A model generated the notes under the pieces. That model saw only the letters and a program-made list of their open reading frames with translations, was not told where the DNA came from and ran no database searches. DNA of 64,000 bases from Alphaproteobacteria bacterium (GTDB lineage: Bacteria; Pseudomonadota; Alphaproteobacteria; JAAEOK01): positions 1 through 64,000 of the forward strand of contig JAAEOK010000085.1 of assembly GCA_024244705.1 (NCBI GenBank). The letters are read 5' to 3'. Position 1 is the stretch's first letter; every line of letters starts with the position of its first letter. Position numbers and translations under genes: made by a program. Positions 26,725 to 36,094 of the stretch are shown piece by piece.

Positions 26725-26861
26725 TCGAATTCTCCACATCGACTTCAAGGGACGCCCATGCCCGGTCCGCTAGGGGAAATCTCAAACTACCAACATTCAG
26801 TCCACTCCGGGCGCCAACCGTATCCACAGGAGCGGCGGCGGACAAGGGGGCGAAATTCGCC

Positions 26862-28271
26862 TCAGTCGTAAATTGGAAGACCGCTCGGCACTTCCGACGG
26901 CACGAGATGGCTCAGATCCACGCTGGACGGATCGGTCAACGCAGCGAGAAAGGCGACGAGATCGGCGACCTCGAAATCCGTCAATCCTATCGGCGACAAT
27001 TCATTGGCTTTCGCGACGCCCGCCCAATCGCTGCTGTCTGCATCGGCATCCTTGGCGGCGAGATCGGCGCGATCGGGCAACCGCGCCTGGCCGATATCGT
27101 AGTTTGCCGCGGCGGCAACGGGGTCCAAGTGGTGACGGACCACCGCCTCCAGGCTCCCATAAGCGCCGCTGTGGCCCCACGGACCGGTCAGTGCCGCGTT
27201 GCGCAGGGGAGGCGTGCGAAATCGGTAGCGATCGGCATCGAGATCGGTGACCCGGCGACGGCCGAAATCGCCCTTTCCGCCTGTGCCGTCACCTTTGCCG
27301 GGTCCGATCTGCGGCATGGCGATAGCGTGAAAGCCCTGGTCGGAAAGGAATGGTCCCGCATGGCAGGTCGAACAGCCCGCCTTGCCGTAAAACAGGCGAG
27401 CGCCGCGCCGTGATTCGGCATCCATGGCGAAGGCGTCGCCCCTGAGCCAGCGGTCGAAGGGCGAATTGTCGGCGCGGAAGGCCGCGGTCTCGAAGCCGGC
27501 GATCGCGTTGGCGGCGTGGACGAACGTAATGTCGTTCGGACCGGCCAACGCGGGATAGACCTTCATGAACAGATCGACATAGGCCGGGATCGTCCGCAGC
27601 CGGTCGGCGAGCAGCGTCCAGGCGCCATTCTCGCCGGCAAGGTCGCCAGTCGCGACGGCGCTTGCGATCGAGTTCTCCCCCGGATGACCGGCCATTTCGT
27701 CGGCCGTCGCAACCGGGAACATCGCCTGGACCGCGAGCACCGAATCGAGTCCGGGAGGAAGTTTGTCCCCGGCCGGGCTCCTGAAGCCGGCCGGATGCGA
27801 CGGATCCCGTTCGACACGGCCATCATGGAACAAGACCGTTACCGACTTGGCGCCCAGGTTGAACAATCCGGGGCTGTTCCGTGCCACCCGGTTCTGCACG
27901 CCGGTAAACGCGTTGCCCGGATGGCGGGTCACGCCGAGGCCGGCAGCCCCTTCGCCGAGCGGCAACGACAGTCCGTCCGTGGTATGAGCGAGGGGGTGAT
28001 GGCAGGTGGCGCAGGCGATATTGAGATTGCCGCTCAGCACCTTGTCGAAGAACAAGAGGCGGCCAAGCTCGATCCGGGCGTGGTCGTCGGGCCCCAGAAT
28101 CGGAAAATCTTCCGCCGTCAAGGGCGGTGGCAACCCGGCGGGACGGATTTCGTCGGTCGGTTGCGCGACCCGCGACTCGGCCCACGCCGCAGCCGCCGCG
28201 AGCGCGAATGCGATACCGAGGAGAAATACTCTCAGCACAGGAAGATCCCGGGTCACGTCTTGCCGAACCAT
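26862..28271 (-). CDS. Di-haem cytochrome c peroxidase family protein (CcpA/MauG-like)
   Basis: About 470 residues with a signal peptide (VFLLGIAFALAAAAAWAE) and two haem-binding motifs, CATCH in ACATCHHPLAH and CSTCH in AGCSTCHAGPFL. It has the usual calcium-bridged two-domain layout and the axial-ligand candidates in TPPLRNAALTGPWGHSGAYG. Periplasmic peroxidases of this family reduce H2O2 with electrons from cytochrome c; MauG-like members modify proteins instead, and the sequence alone does not settle which. It is divergent from the thioredoxin-like gene. The start is the Met before the signal peptide. Confidence 0.83.
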   Translation of the reverse strand: MVRQDVTRDLPVLRVFLLGIAFALAAAAAWAESRVAQPTDEIRPAGLPPPLTAEDFPILGPDDHARIELGRLLFFDKVLSGNLNIACATCHHPLAHTTDGLSLPLGEGAAGLGVTRHPGNAFTGVQNRVARNSPGLFNLGAKSVTVLFHDGRVERDPSHPAGFRSPAGDKLPPGLDSVLAVQAMFPVATADEMAGHPGENSIASAVATGDLAGENGAWTLLADRLRTIPAYVDLFMKVYPALAGPNDITFVHAANAIAGFETAAFRADNSPFDRWLRGDAFAMDAESRRGARLFYGKAGCSTCHAGPFLSDQGFHAIAMPQIGPGKGDGTGGKGDFGRRRVTDLDADRYRFRTPPLRNAALTGPWGHSGAYGSLEAVVRHHLDPVAAAANYDIGQARLPDRADLAAKDADADSSDWAGVAKANELSPIGLTDFEVADLVAFLAALTDPSSVDLSHLVPSEVPSGLPIYD

Positions 28272-28484
28272 GGGCGATTGAAGAATCACATTGTGGCAGG
28301 TTGACGGCGCGATAGTAAAGTACACTTCGGTTGAAGACAGCGTTATCGCGGGTGGCGGCACACCGCTATTCCCTTAGCCGCGCATTTTTGAAGCCGGAGG
28401 CACCGCCGGGCCGATCACCCGGTTCCGCCGGCGCCGGGATCGAGCGGAACAAGCTTACCGCAAGACAGGACGGAGTTGCCGGCC

Positions 28485-29063
28485 ATGGCCGTAACCGAAT
28501 CGACGAAACTGCCGCTCGGCACCGCGGCGCCCGATTTCTGCTTGCCCGACACCGACGGGAGCGATCGCACGCTTTCCGATTTTGGCGCCGCGCCGGCGCT
28601 GTTGGTCGTCTTCATGTGCAATCACTGCCCCTATGTCATCCATCTGAAGGAGGCCCTGGCCCGGTTCGCCGCGGAATACAAAGAGCGTGGACTTGCGGTC
28701 GTGGCCATCAACGCCAACGATCCCGAGCACTATCCCGCCGACGCGCCGGATAAGATGGCCGAGGACGTCGCCGCCTACGGCTATTCCTTTCCCTACCTGT
28801 TCGATGAATCGCAGGATGTCGCCAAGGCATATCGCGCCGCCTGCACGCCGGACTTCTATTTGTTCGATGGTGACCGCAAGCTGGTCTATCACGGCCAGTT
28901 CGACGACAGCCGGCCGGGGGCCGATCTGCCGGTGACAGGGGCCGATTTGCGGGCGGCCTCCGACGCGGTGTTGGCCGCCAGTGAACATGATGCAACGCAA
29001 TCGGCCAGCGTCGGTTGCAGCATCAAGTGGAAGCCCGGCAATACGCCCGACTATTTGGGCTGA
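28485..29063 (+). CDS. Thioredoxin-fold / AhpC-TSA family protein
   Basis: A 192-residue peroxiredoxin-like protein. The redox motif CNHCPYV follows the beta strand LLVVFM, as in thioredoxin-family proteins with an AhpC/TSA fold. The region PAPDFYLFD with a cis-Pro-like CTPDF supports the fold. No signal peptide is present, so it is cytoplasmic. The start is supported by GGAG at 28472-28475. Its position opposite a peroxidase gene hints at oxidative-stress defence, but the partner is not known. Confidence 0.82.
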   Translation: MAVTESTKLPLGTAAPDFCLPDTDGSDRTLSDFGAAPALLVVFMCNHCPYVIHLKEALARFAAEYKERGLAVVAINANDPEHYPADAPDKMAEDVAAYGYSFPYLFDESQDVAKAYRAACTPDFYLFDGDRKLVYHGQFDDSRPGADLPVTGADLRAASDAVLAASEHDATQSASVGCSIKWKPGNTPDYLG

Positions 29064-29129
29064 GAAAAACCCGCGGGCTTCATTTTTTCCCATCCCGAAC
29101 ACGTCGCCGGCCTTTCCGGCGTGATGCGA

Positions 29130-29267
29130 TCACCGGTTCTGAATGCGTTCTTCGGTGCGCCGTTCGAACCATCCGTCGGGTGACGACACCGGGTAGAGGT
29201 AGCCCAACACTGCGAGCGTCGCGAACAGGGCGGCAAAAACCAGCAGAAACCAGCCGCGCTTGTTCAT
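29130..29267 (-). CDS. 45-aa single-pass membrane micro-protein
   Basis: This frame runs MNKRGWFLLVFAALFATLAV and continues for a further 25 residues to Arg and a TGA. Residues 5-25 form one hydrophobic helix with a positive N-terminus, so it should be anchored in the inner membrane with a periplasmic tail. It begins 21 bases after the LOG gene stop on the same strand, so it is probably cotranscribed. No strong ribosome site is seen. Small frames like this can arise by chance, but the balanced membrane-protein composition argues for a real gene. Confidence 0.5.
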   Translation of the reverse strand: MNKRGWFLLVFAALFATLAVLGYLYPVSSPDGWFERRTEERIQNR

Positions 29268-29288
29268 GACGCCGATCGTGACCCGGGG

Positions 29289-30116
29289 TCAGAGATAGGC
29301 GCCGGGATGGCGCAGGGCGTAATCGGCCAACTGCTCGGTGATGTAGTGGTAGGCGTCATCGATCGAGTCGGTGCGGTGAATGAGGCTCAGGTCGTCTTCG
29401 CTTATCGTGCCGAATTTCGCCATCGCCTCCAGATTGACGACTTCGTTCCAAAACGCGCTGCCGAACAATACGATCGGCAAGTGCTTTCGAATCTTCTTGG
29501 TCTGAAGCAAGGTCAGACACTCGAACAATTCGTCCAATGTGCCGAATCCGCCGGGCATGATGACCATCGCCTTGGCCAGGTAGAGGAACCAGAACTTGCG
29601 CATGTAGAAGTAGTGGAATTCGAACGACAGGTCGTGGGTGATATAGGAGTTGATGCTTTCCTCGAAGGGCAGCGAGATGCCGAGGCCGATATTGATACCC
29701 TTGGCCTCGCTGGCGCCACGATTGGCGGCTTCCATGATGCCGGGGCCACCACCCGAGCAGATGACGAACCGGCGCTGACTGTCTTTGAGCCCTTTGGACC
29801 ACAGGGTCAGGCGATGGGCGAGTTCGCGGGTCGCTTCGTAGTACTGGGCCATGGCGACCCGCCGCTCGGCGACGGTCGTGTCGCCGCCGGCCGCCTGCAC
29901 CGCTTCCAATTCGGCGTGAGCAGCCTCGGCCGAGACGATCCGCGCCGAACCGAAGAACAGAATGGTATCGGAGATCGACCGCGCTTCGAAGCGTTCGAAT
30001 GGCTCGAGATATTCGGCCAGCATGCGCAAGGGACGAGCGCTCACGCCGTCGACGAAGTCGCGATTGTGGTAGGCTTTAACCGGGCCCTGGGGAGATGCAG
30101 CCTTTGAAGGTGCCAT
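29289..30116 (-). CDS. LOG family protein (TIGR00730-like nucleotide hydrolase)
   Basis: A 275-residue Rossmann-fold protein with the LOG signatures CSGGGPGIMEAANRGA and MPGGFGTLDELFE. Plant-type LOG enzymes release free cytokinin from its riboside monophosphate; bacterial relatives hydrolyse nucleoside monophosphates such as AMP, and this longer form with an N-terminal extension of about 45 residues is common in proteobacteria. The start is supported by AGGG upstream. A micro-protein gene follows it at once. Confidence 0.85.
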   Translation of the reverse strand: MAPSKAASPQGPVKAYHNRDFVDGVSARPLRMLAEYLEPFERFEARSISDTILFFGSARIVSAEAAHAELEAVQAAGGDTTVAERRVAMAQYYEATRELAHRLTLWSKGLKDSQRRFVICSGGGPGIMEAANRGASEAKGINIGLGISLPFEESINSYITHDLSFEFHYFYMRKFWFLYLAKAMVIMPGGFGTLDELFECLTLLQTKKIRKHLPIVLFGSAFWNEVVNLEAMAKFGTISEDDLSLIHRTDSIDDAYHYITEQLADYALRHPGAYL

Positions 30117-30190
30117 GAATTGCCCTGCGCTTCAGTGAAATCGAAGGCAATCGTACGTCATTGATGAGGGGCAGGCGAGTCGTGCCGCCT

Positions 30191-31675
30191 TCAGCCGTCG
30201 TCGATCATCGTCAACCGCGCCGACAGCTCGCGTTTTAACACTTTGCCATTGGTGTTCCGCGGCAGGTCGTCGACGAGAAATATGTCTCGGGGCAGTTTGG
30301 CAGCGCTCAGCTTGGTGCGGCAGAGCAGCATCAGGTCCTGCTTCGACACGTCTGCCGAGAGGACGACGAAAGCGGCGATTTCCTCGCCCAACAACCGAGA
30401 AGGCCATGGCACGACGGCGGCGTCCTTGACCGCCGGATGAGCGGTTAGGACGGCCTCGATCTCGCCCGGGTAGAGGTTGGCGCCGCCGCGGATGATGATG
30501 TCGGAGGACCGTCCGAGAAGGTGGATGAACCCGTCTTCGTCGAGCCGAGCGATATCGCCCGAATAATGCCAGCCGTCGCGGACCATTTCCGGCGGCAACG
30601 CGTCATCGGGAGTTTTGTCTTGAAGGAAGATCGTTTCCGAGGGGAGAAACCGTAGTGAGCCTGTTTCACCCGTCGCTACCGGACGATCGCTTTCGTCAAT
30701 AATTTCAACGACCACATGAGCCGCGGGGCGGCCCACGGTCTCGGCATGGGTCGCTATCGCGTCGGGCGGCAGAACACTGATCAAACCACCCGAACTGGTG
30801 CCATAGAGATCGCAGAATGCCGAGCTGATATGGGCGAGCGCCTGCCGCTTTTCCTCGCTGTGAAGAACAGCACCCAGACATATGGTGGAGCGCGCATTCG
30901 GCAGCAGCAAGCCGTCGGACGCCGGCAGTGCAATCAGATTCCGAACCATCGGCGGGACCAGGGCGAATTGGTTGGCCGAGTAGCGTTCAGCCACCTCGAG
31001 AAACTGTTGGGGATTGAACATCGATCCGAGGACATAGACGGCGCCGCCGGCGATCAGGACATTTGTACAATAGGAACGGGCGACGGAAAACTGAAACGGC
31101 AGCACCGAAACATAGACTGACAATGCCCCCCAATTCCCTTCGATATAATTTATCACAGCGCGGGCGAGCAGGCGGCTATGCGTCATCGGGATAGCTGTCG
31201 GCTCGCCCGTCGTTCCAGACGACATGTTGAAGTAAGCGATCCGATTTGCCGTTCGCTGGTATGGCCCCAAGGGCGCCGATCGGGCAACGGATTCATGCCA
31301 CACCCCGTCGACAACCGACGCCGGATACCCGCTACCGTCGGGCGCCAGCCGATGTTCGAGCACGAGGGAAACGTCGAATCGCGCCGCGAATGCCGCCCGC
31401 TCGGCACCCTTGCCGCGCCAGTCCATGGCTACGGCGGTAGCGTCGATGCGCCAGACGGCGAACATTGCGATTAGAAAATCCGCATTGTCATGGAGGCAGA
31501 GCCCGACCCGGTCGCCAGGCGCCACGCCCAGCGTGAGCAGATGCGATGCGGTGCGGTCGATGAGGTCGTCGAGCTCGCCATAGGTCAGCGCGCGGTCCTG
31601 GTCGATCAAGGCGGGCTTTTCGGAATGTATCCGCGCGATGGTGCGGAGCAGGTCGGAAAGATTTACGGCGGGCAT
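30191..31675 (-). CDS. AMP-dependent adenylate-forming ligase (stand-alone adenylation enzyme)
   Basis: A 494-residue class I adenylate-forming enzyme. Motifs in order are the P-loop-like MSSGTTGEPTAIPMTH, the A5-like CDLYGTSSGGLISV, the A7/A8 core HYSGDIARLDEDGFIHLLG then RSSDIIIRGGANLYPGEIEA, and A10 with the catalytic Lys in NTNGKVLKREL. It could make an acyl-CoA or load a carrier protein. A carrier-protein/thioesterase didomain is encoded at 34858, beyond a TRAP transporter, and is a plausible partner. It is divergent from the transporter, so shared regulation is possible. Substrate not predictable by eye. Confidence 0.83.
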   Translation of the reverse strand: MPAVNLSDLLRTIARIHSEKPALIDQDRALTYGELDDLIDRTASHLLTLGVAPGDRVGLCLHDNADFLIAMFAVWRIDATAVAMDWRGKGAERAAFAARFDVSLVLEHRLAPDGSGYPASVVDGVWHESVARSAPLGPYQRTANRIAYFNMSSGTTGEPTAIPMTHSRLLARAVINYIEGNWGALSVYVSVLPFQFSVARSYCTNVLIAGGAVYVLGSMFNPQQFLEVAERYSANQFALVPPMVRNLIALPASDGLLLPNARSTICLGAVLHSEEKRQALAHISSAFCDLYGTSSGGLISVLPPDAIATHAETVGRPAAHVVVEIIDESDRPVATGETGSLRFLPSETIFLQDKTPDDALPPEMVRDGWHYSGDIARLDEDGFIHLLGRSSDIIIRGGANLYPGEIEAVLTAHPAVKDAAVVPWPSRLLGEEIAAFVVLSADVSKQDLMLLCRTKLSAAKLPRDIFLVDDLPRNTNGKVLKRELSARLTMIDDG

Positions 31676-31859
31676 TTGAGATGAGGCCTCGGCAGTCGGG
31701 GGGAGCGCAGCTAGAGATTACTTGACGACGGCGGCAACGCAATTGCAGTGTTCGGGCAACTTGTCGGAAAGGCGAATCGGCAGCGTTTAAGGGAAGAGCC
31801 GGCCGGGCGCCTGGTCCGCGGGTCCAAAAGTGGTTTAATTTGCAGGAAAGATATCTGTG

Positions 31860-32819
31860 ATGTGGCAGCGTCTTGCGGTCAGTCTGGTTTTTGCCGTCGT
31901 CGTGTCGTCGGTGGCGCGTGCGGAACCGATCACGGTTGGGGGATCTCCCACCGGGCAGCCCTTGAACGCCATGGCGACGGCGATCGCCAAGGTGGCCAAT
32001 CGGCACGAGGGCCTCGATATTCGCGTCCAGCCGTTTCGCGGCTCATCGCAATACGTGCCGCTGGTCAACGCGGGGGAGCTCTTGGGCGGCGTCGCAAACG
32101 CGCTCGAACTCGGTTTTGCCTATCATGGGACGGGCACGTTTGACGGTCACCCCAATCCCAATATTCGCTTGATCACGGCGACCTATCCGTTTCGTGTCGC
32201 GTTCGCGGTCATGGCCGATAGCGGTATCGGTTCGGTCGCGGATCTCAAGGGAAAGAGACTTCCCAGCGGGTATGGGGCGGCGAAAATCGGTCCGGTCTTG
32301 CAGGACGGCCTGCTGGCCAACGCCGGACTGACGATGGCCGATGTTACCGCCGTGCCGATCACCCATTTCAGCGAGGGCCGTGATCTTTTCGGGCGCGGTA
32401 TTATCGACGCGATCATCGCCGTGATCGGTTCCTCGGCGTTGATCGAATTCGAGCGTCGCTACGGCGACTTGCGCGTCCTGCCGATTAGCGACGCGCCGGC
32501 GGCCATGGAGGCCTTGCGCCGGTTCATTCCGGTCGCGGAGATAGCGACCGCCGAGCCGGGTCCGCGGATGGCCGGAGTTCTCGAGCCGATCAATGTGCTG
32601 GGTTACAAGTTCTTCTTCTTTGCGAGCGAATCGATGCCCGATGACGTTGCCTACAAGATCGCCAAGGCGACCTATGGAAACAAGGCGGATCTTGCGGCGG
32701 CGGTGCCGGCTTTCAACGGATTCGACCCGGAGCAAATGGCGCCGGATATCGGCGTGCCGTACCACCCGGGGGCGATCAAGTTCTATAAGGAAGTTGGTTT
32801 GTGGCAGGACCGGAACTAG
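31860..32819 (+). CDS. TAXI-family TRAP transporter solute-binding protein
   Basis: A 319-residue periplasmic protein with a signal peptide (cleavage probably after SSVARA) and the TAXI-family opening ITVGGSPTGQPLNAMATAIA. It should capture a substrate, usually an organic acid such as a C4-dicarboxylate or an amino acid, for the fused permease next door. An ATG at 31860 is chosen over GTG 31857; GCAGGAAAG lies ten bases upstream. It overlaps the permease gene by 19 bases, so the two are coupled. Confidence 0.87.
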   Translation: MWQRLAVSLVFAVVVSSVARAEPITVGGSPTGQPLNAMATAIAKVANRHEGLDIRVQPFRGSSQYVPLVNAGELLGGVANALELGFAYHGTGTFDGHPNPNIRLITATYPFRVAFAVMADSGIGSVADLKGKRLPSGYGAAKIGPVLQDGLLANAGLTMADVTAVPITHFSEGRDLFGRGIIDAIIAVIGSSALIEFERRYGDLRVLPISDAPAAMEALRRFIPVAEIATAEPGPRMAGVLEPINVLGYKFFFFASESMPDDVAYKIAKATYGNKADLAAAVPAFNGFDPEQMAPDIGVPYHPGAIKFYKEVGLWQDRN

Positions 32820-34753
32820 ACGATACGGAACCTGCCGAGCCCGCTCTCCCTGCCACAGAGGTCGCGAAGTCACACGGTCCTTGGGCTGCCCTGCTGGCGG
32901 CGTGCTTTCTGGTCTTGTTGGTTGTGTGGGCGCTGGAATTGCCGCGCCGAATTGGCGTGCCCTTACTGCCTGAGCAACTGGCGGCAACCTGTCTTGCGAT
33001 CGCATTCATCCTAATCTTCCTATTCGTGCGGCCGTTCCGCTTTAGAGGCCGGCGCATCATCTGGCCGGACGCCGTTTTGGGTGCCGTGGGCGCCGCCGCG
33101 GCGCTGTATGTTGCGGCCGACTATTCGAATTTGGTCGAGAACCTCTACAATCGGCGCGTTGAGGCCGCAATCGTTGGCGGCCTTATGCTGGTGGTCGTCC
33201 TCGAAGCGATGCGTCGAACCGTCGGGACCGGCTTGGCGATACTCCTCGCCGTCATGATCATCTACGCGCTCTTTGGGCACTATCTCCCGGGCGCGATTCA
33301 GGCGCTGTCAACATCCGCGGACATCTTAGCCGGCTACCTTTTGCTCAGCCCGAATTCGTTGGTTGGCCGCCCCCTGGTTATTGTCTCCAGTATCGTCGTG
33401 CCGTTCGTATTCTTTGGCCATGTATTCACGACCGGCGGCGGCGGCGCATTCATGACCGATCTTGCCGGTGCCATTACCGGACGGCGCCGGGGCGGGGCGG
33501 CGAAGGTCGCGGTCCTGTCCTCAGGCCTGTTCGGCTCGGTTTCGGGGAGTGTCGTCTCGAACGTGATGACGACCGGGGCCTTCACGATCCCTATGATGCG
33601 CCACGCGGGGTTTCCGGCGCGCACGGCTGCCGCCATCGAAGCGGTGGCGTCGACCGGCGGCCAATTGATGCCGCCGGTGATGGGAACGGCCGCTTTCTTC
33701 ATGATCGAATTCCTCGGTGTATCCTACACCGAGGTTGTCGCGGCCGCGGCAATTCCCGCGGTCCTCTATTTCGTAGCCCTGTTCATTCAGGCCGATCTCA
33801 TCGCTGCGCGCCTCGGCATTGGGCGACCGCCCGAAAGCGGAAGCCGCAATGTCGGTGCCATTCTTCTCGATGGCTGGCATTTCCTTGTTCCGCTGGCGAC
33901 AATCATTACCGCACTCGTCCTATTCAACCGCAGCCCACAATGGGCCGCATTGACCGGAACCGTCGTTCTGATTGTTCTTGCCCGCATCTTTGCGTATCGG
34001 GGCCGGCGAGCGACCGTCATAGAAATCCTGAAGTCATTGACTTCGGCCGTCTACCAATCCTTGCCGATCATCATCGTCGGCTGCGGCGCCGGTGCCGTCC
34101 TGGGAACCCTGGATGCCTCGGGGCTTTCCTTTTCGTTCGGCATGTACCTGTATAATTCGGGGCCCGACAATTTACCGCTACTCCTAATTCTCACGGCGTC
34201 GGCTTGCATCTTTCTCGGCATGGGGTTGCCGACCTCGGCAATATACATCCTGCTTGCAACGTTGATCGCACCCGACCTCGTGGCACTCGGTGTCGAACCG
34301 ATCGCGGCGCATCTTTTCGTGCTCTATTTCGGCATGATGTCGATGATCACGCCACCCATCGCGTTCGGCGCTTTCGCCGCCGCTAGCCTCGCGGGCACGA
34401 ATTTCGTTCGCACGGCCTTGACGGCGATCAGGTTTGGCTGGTCGGCTTTCATTCTGCCGTTCGTCTTTGTCTTGACGCCGGCGCTCATTGGCTATGGGAG
34501 CCCAGGTGAAATTATCTTTGTGGTTGTTTGCGCGACCGCCGGCATATGGTTGATCTCGGCCGCGATGGCGGGCTATCTCGGCGGGCGGCTTGGCTACACA
34601 AGCCGCATTTTCTTGCTCGTTGCCGGAATTCTTGCCCTTTATCCGGATTTCTCGTCGCTACCCGGCATCGTGGCAAGCGTTGCCGGGGTCTTGCTCGGTG
34701 CGGCGACATTCGCCTATGAATATCTCGGGACGTTAAGGGGATCCTCGGCGTGA
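32801..34753 (+). CDS. TRAP transporter fused permease (small plus large membrane subunits)
   Basis: A 650-residue polytopic inner-membrane protein. The N-terminal third (four helices) corresponds to the small TRAP permease and the rest to the large DctM-like permease, with FVFFGHVFTTGGGGAFMTDL, SGSVVSNVMTTGAFTIPMM and LGMGLPTSAIYILLATLIAP as typical loops. It starts with GTG, supported by AAGGAAG about eight bases upstream, inside the solute-binding gene. This fused form normally pairs with TAXI binding proteins. It uses the Na+ or proton gradient; substrate unknown. Confidence 0.88.
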   Translation: MAGPELDDTEPAEPALPATEVAKSHGPWAALLAACFLVLLVVWALELPRRIGVPLLPEQLAATCLAIAFILIFLFVRPFRFRGRRIIWPDAVLGAVGAAAALYVAADYSNLVENLYNRRVEAAIVGGLMLVVVLEAMRRTVGTGLAILLAVMIIYALFGHYLPGAIQALSTSADILAGYLLLSPNSLVGRPLVIVSSIVVPFVFFGHVFTTGGGGAFMTDLAGAITGRRRGGAAKVAVLSSGLFGSVSGSVVSNVMTTGAFTIPMMRHAGFPARTAAAIEAVASTGGQLMPPVMGTAAFFMIEFLGVSYTEVVAAAAIPAVLYFVALFIQADLIAARLGIGRPPESGSRNVGAILLDGWHFLVPLATIITALVLFNRSPQWAALTGTVVLIVLARIFAYRGRRATVIEILKSLTSAVYQSLPIIIVGCGAGAVLGTLDASGLSFSFGMYLYNSGPDNLPLLLILTASACIFLGMGLPTSAIYILLATLIAPDLVALGVEPIAAHLFVLYFGMMSMITPPIAFGAFAAASLAGTNFVRTALTAIRFGWSAFILPFVFVLTPALIGYGSPGEIIFVVVCATAGIWLISAAMAGYLGGRLGYTSRIFLLVAGILALYPDFSSLPGIVASVAGVLLGAATFAYEYLGTLRGSSA

Positions 34754-34857
34754 GGCATTGCGAAACTCCACAAGGAAGCTTGCCGCCGGCTGTGGCTGGC
34801 TGTCGCGTACAGCCGATCCTTTCCGTCGGCCAGCGCATCTGCCGAGGTTTCTGAGCT

Positions 34858-35964
34858 ATGGTGATCGAAGCGATCGAATCATCAGATCCGGCGGTCCTCC
34901 CGCGGCCGGATTTCTTGCCGCCCCACGAACTTCCGCGTACCGATATCGAGCGATGGTTGGTGATGGTGTGGGAGCGCCTGCTGAATCTCGCGCCGATCGG
35001 AGTCGCCGATAATTTTTTCGACCTCGGCGGCGATTCGTTCATGGTGGTCACGGTATTTGCCGAGATCGAGAATACCTGGGGAATCGCATTGCCGCCGTCG
35101 TTGATTGTCGAGGCGCCGACGCCGCGAGAACTTGCCCGGCGCCTGGAGCGGCCCGATGCGGAATCGGCGCATCCCGGTCTCGTCTTTTTCAATGACAGCG
35201 GTTCCAAGCCGCCCTTGTATTTCGTTCACGGCCGGGGCGGCGAGATCATCTTCGCAATGCCGATCGCCGGCCTGCTCGATCGCGATCAACCGTTCTTCGG
35301 AATCAGATACGCGCCGGGGCGGGATTCTTGGCCGCGACCGCTGATCGTCGAAGACATTGCCGCGACATATGCGACGATGATGCAACAACGACATGGCCGT
35401 GGTCCGTTTCGCATTTGCGGATACAGCATAGGCGCGGTCATTGCCTTCGAAATCGCGCAGTGTCTGAGCCGTGCCGGTTGTGAAATCGATGGCCTCATCC
35501 TCGTCGATCCCGCCCAACGAGCCTTGTCGAGGCCCGCGGTCCTCAGATCGCATATGCGCGATGTTTTCAGCCGACCGCCCGGTGACGCGGCCAAGCTGAT
35601 CCAGACCCGACTCACAGGATTGATGCGGAGGAGCTTGGAGCGAGGTCTGTTGAGGAGCATCGGCCATAGGCTCGCTGGCCCACGGCCGGAACGAGATCCG
35701 ATGTGGGATCAGCTGAGGATTGAGTTTGCCCAGGCATCTCGGCTTTACCGGCCGCAAGTTTTTCACGGTGATGCGGTCGTGATTACCAGCGAGGAAACGC
35801 GCCGCATCTATGGTGATGCCGGCCTTGGCTGGGGCGCCTTCGTGTCAGGAACCGTGCGTACCATTGAAATGGATGGCACTCACCATTCGATCATCGCTCC
35901 GCCATTGGTCGGTGAACTCGCGCAGCACGTCGCCGACGCGACGCGGGCCATGGATCGAGGTTAA
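34858..35964 (+). CDS. Carrier protein-thioesterase didomain (NRPS-like)
   Basis: A 368-residue protein. Residues 25-95 are an acyl/peptidyl carrier domain with the phosphopantetheine site Ser60 in DNFFDLGGDSFM. Residues 105-365 form an alpha/beta-hydrolase thioesterase with nucleophile Ser190 in CGYSIGA, an Asp near 217 in LVDPAQ and a His near 342 in DGTHHSII. It could release or cyclise a carrier-bound acid. The separate adenylation enzyme at 30191 and the TAXI-TRAP pair between them suggest a small A / T-TE pathway. No condensation or ketosynthase domain or phosphopantetheinyl transferase is visible. GAGG ten bases upstream supports the start. Confidence 0.85.
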   Translation: MVIEAIESSDPAVLPRPDFLPPHELPRTDIERWLVMVWERLLNLAPIGVADNFFDLGGDSFMVVTVFAEIENTWGIALPPSLIVEAPTPRELARRLERPDAESAHPGLVFFNDSGSKPPLYFVHGRGGEIIFAMPIAGLLDRDQPFFGIRYAPGRDSWPRPLIVEDIAATYATMMQQRHGRGPFRICGYSIGAVIAFEIAQCLSRAGCEIDGLILVDPAQRALSRPAVLRSHMRDVFSRPPGDAAKLIQTRLTGLMRRSLERGLLRSIGHRLAGPRPERDPMWDQLRIEFAQASRLYRPQVFHGDAVVITSEETRRIYGDAGLGWGAFVSGTVRTIEMDGTHHSIIAPPLVGELAQHVADATRAMDRG

Positions 35965-36094
35965 CCGTCCGCCGCCGCGCACCGGCTATCACAAGGCGCA
36001 TACGGGAACGTGATTTTCATTCGGCCGCGACCGCGCCATATCAGCGGCTAGGAGAGAAATCCATCGCTCGCCAACCTGTTCGAAAGAGGTAGAA

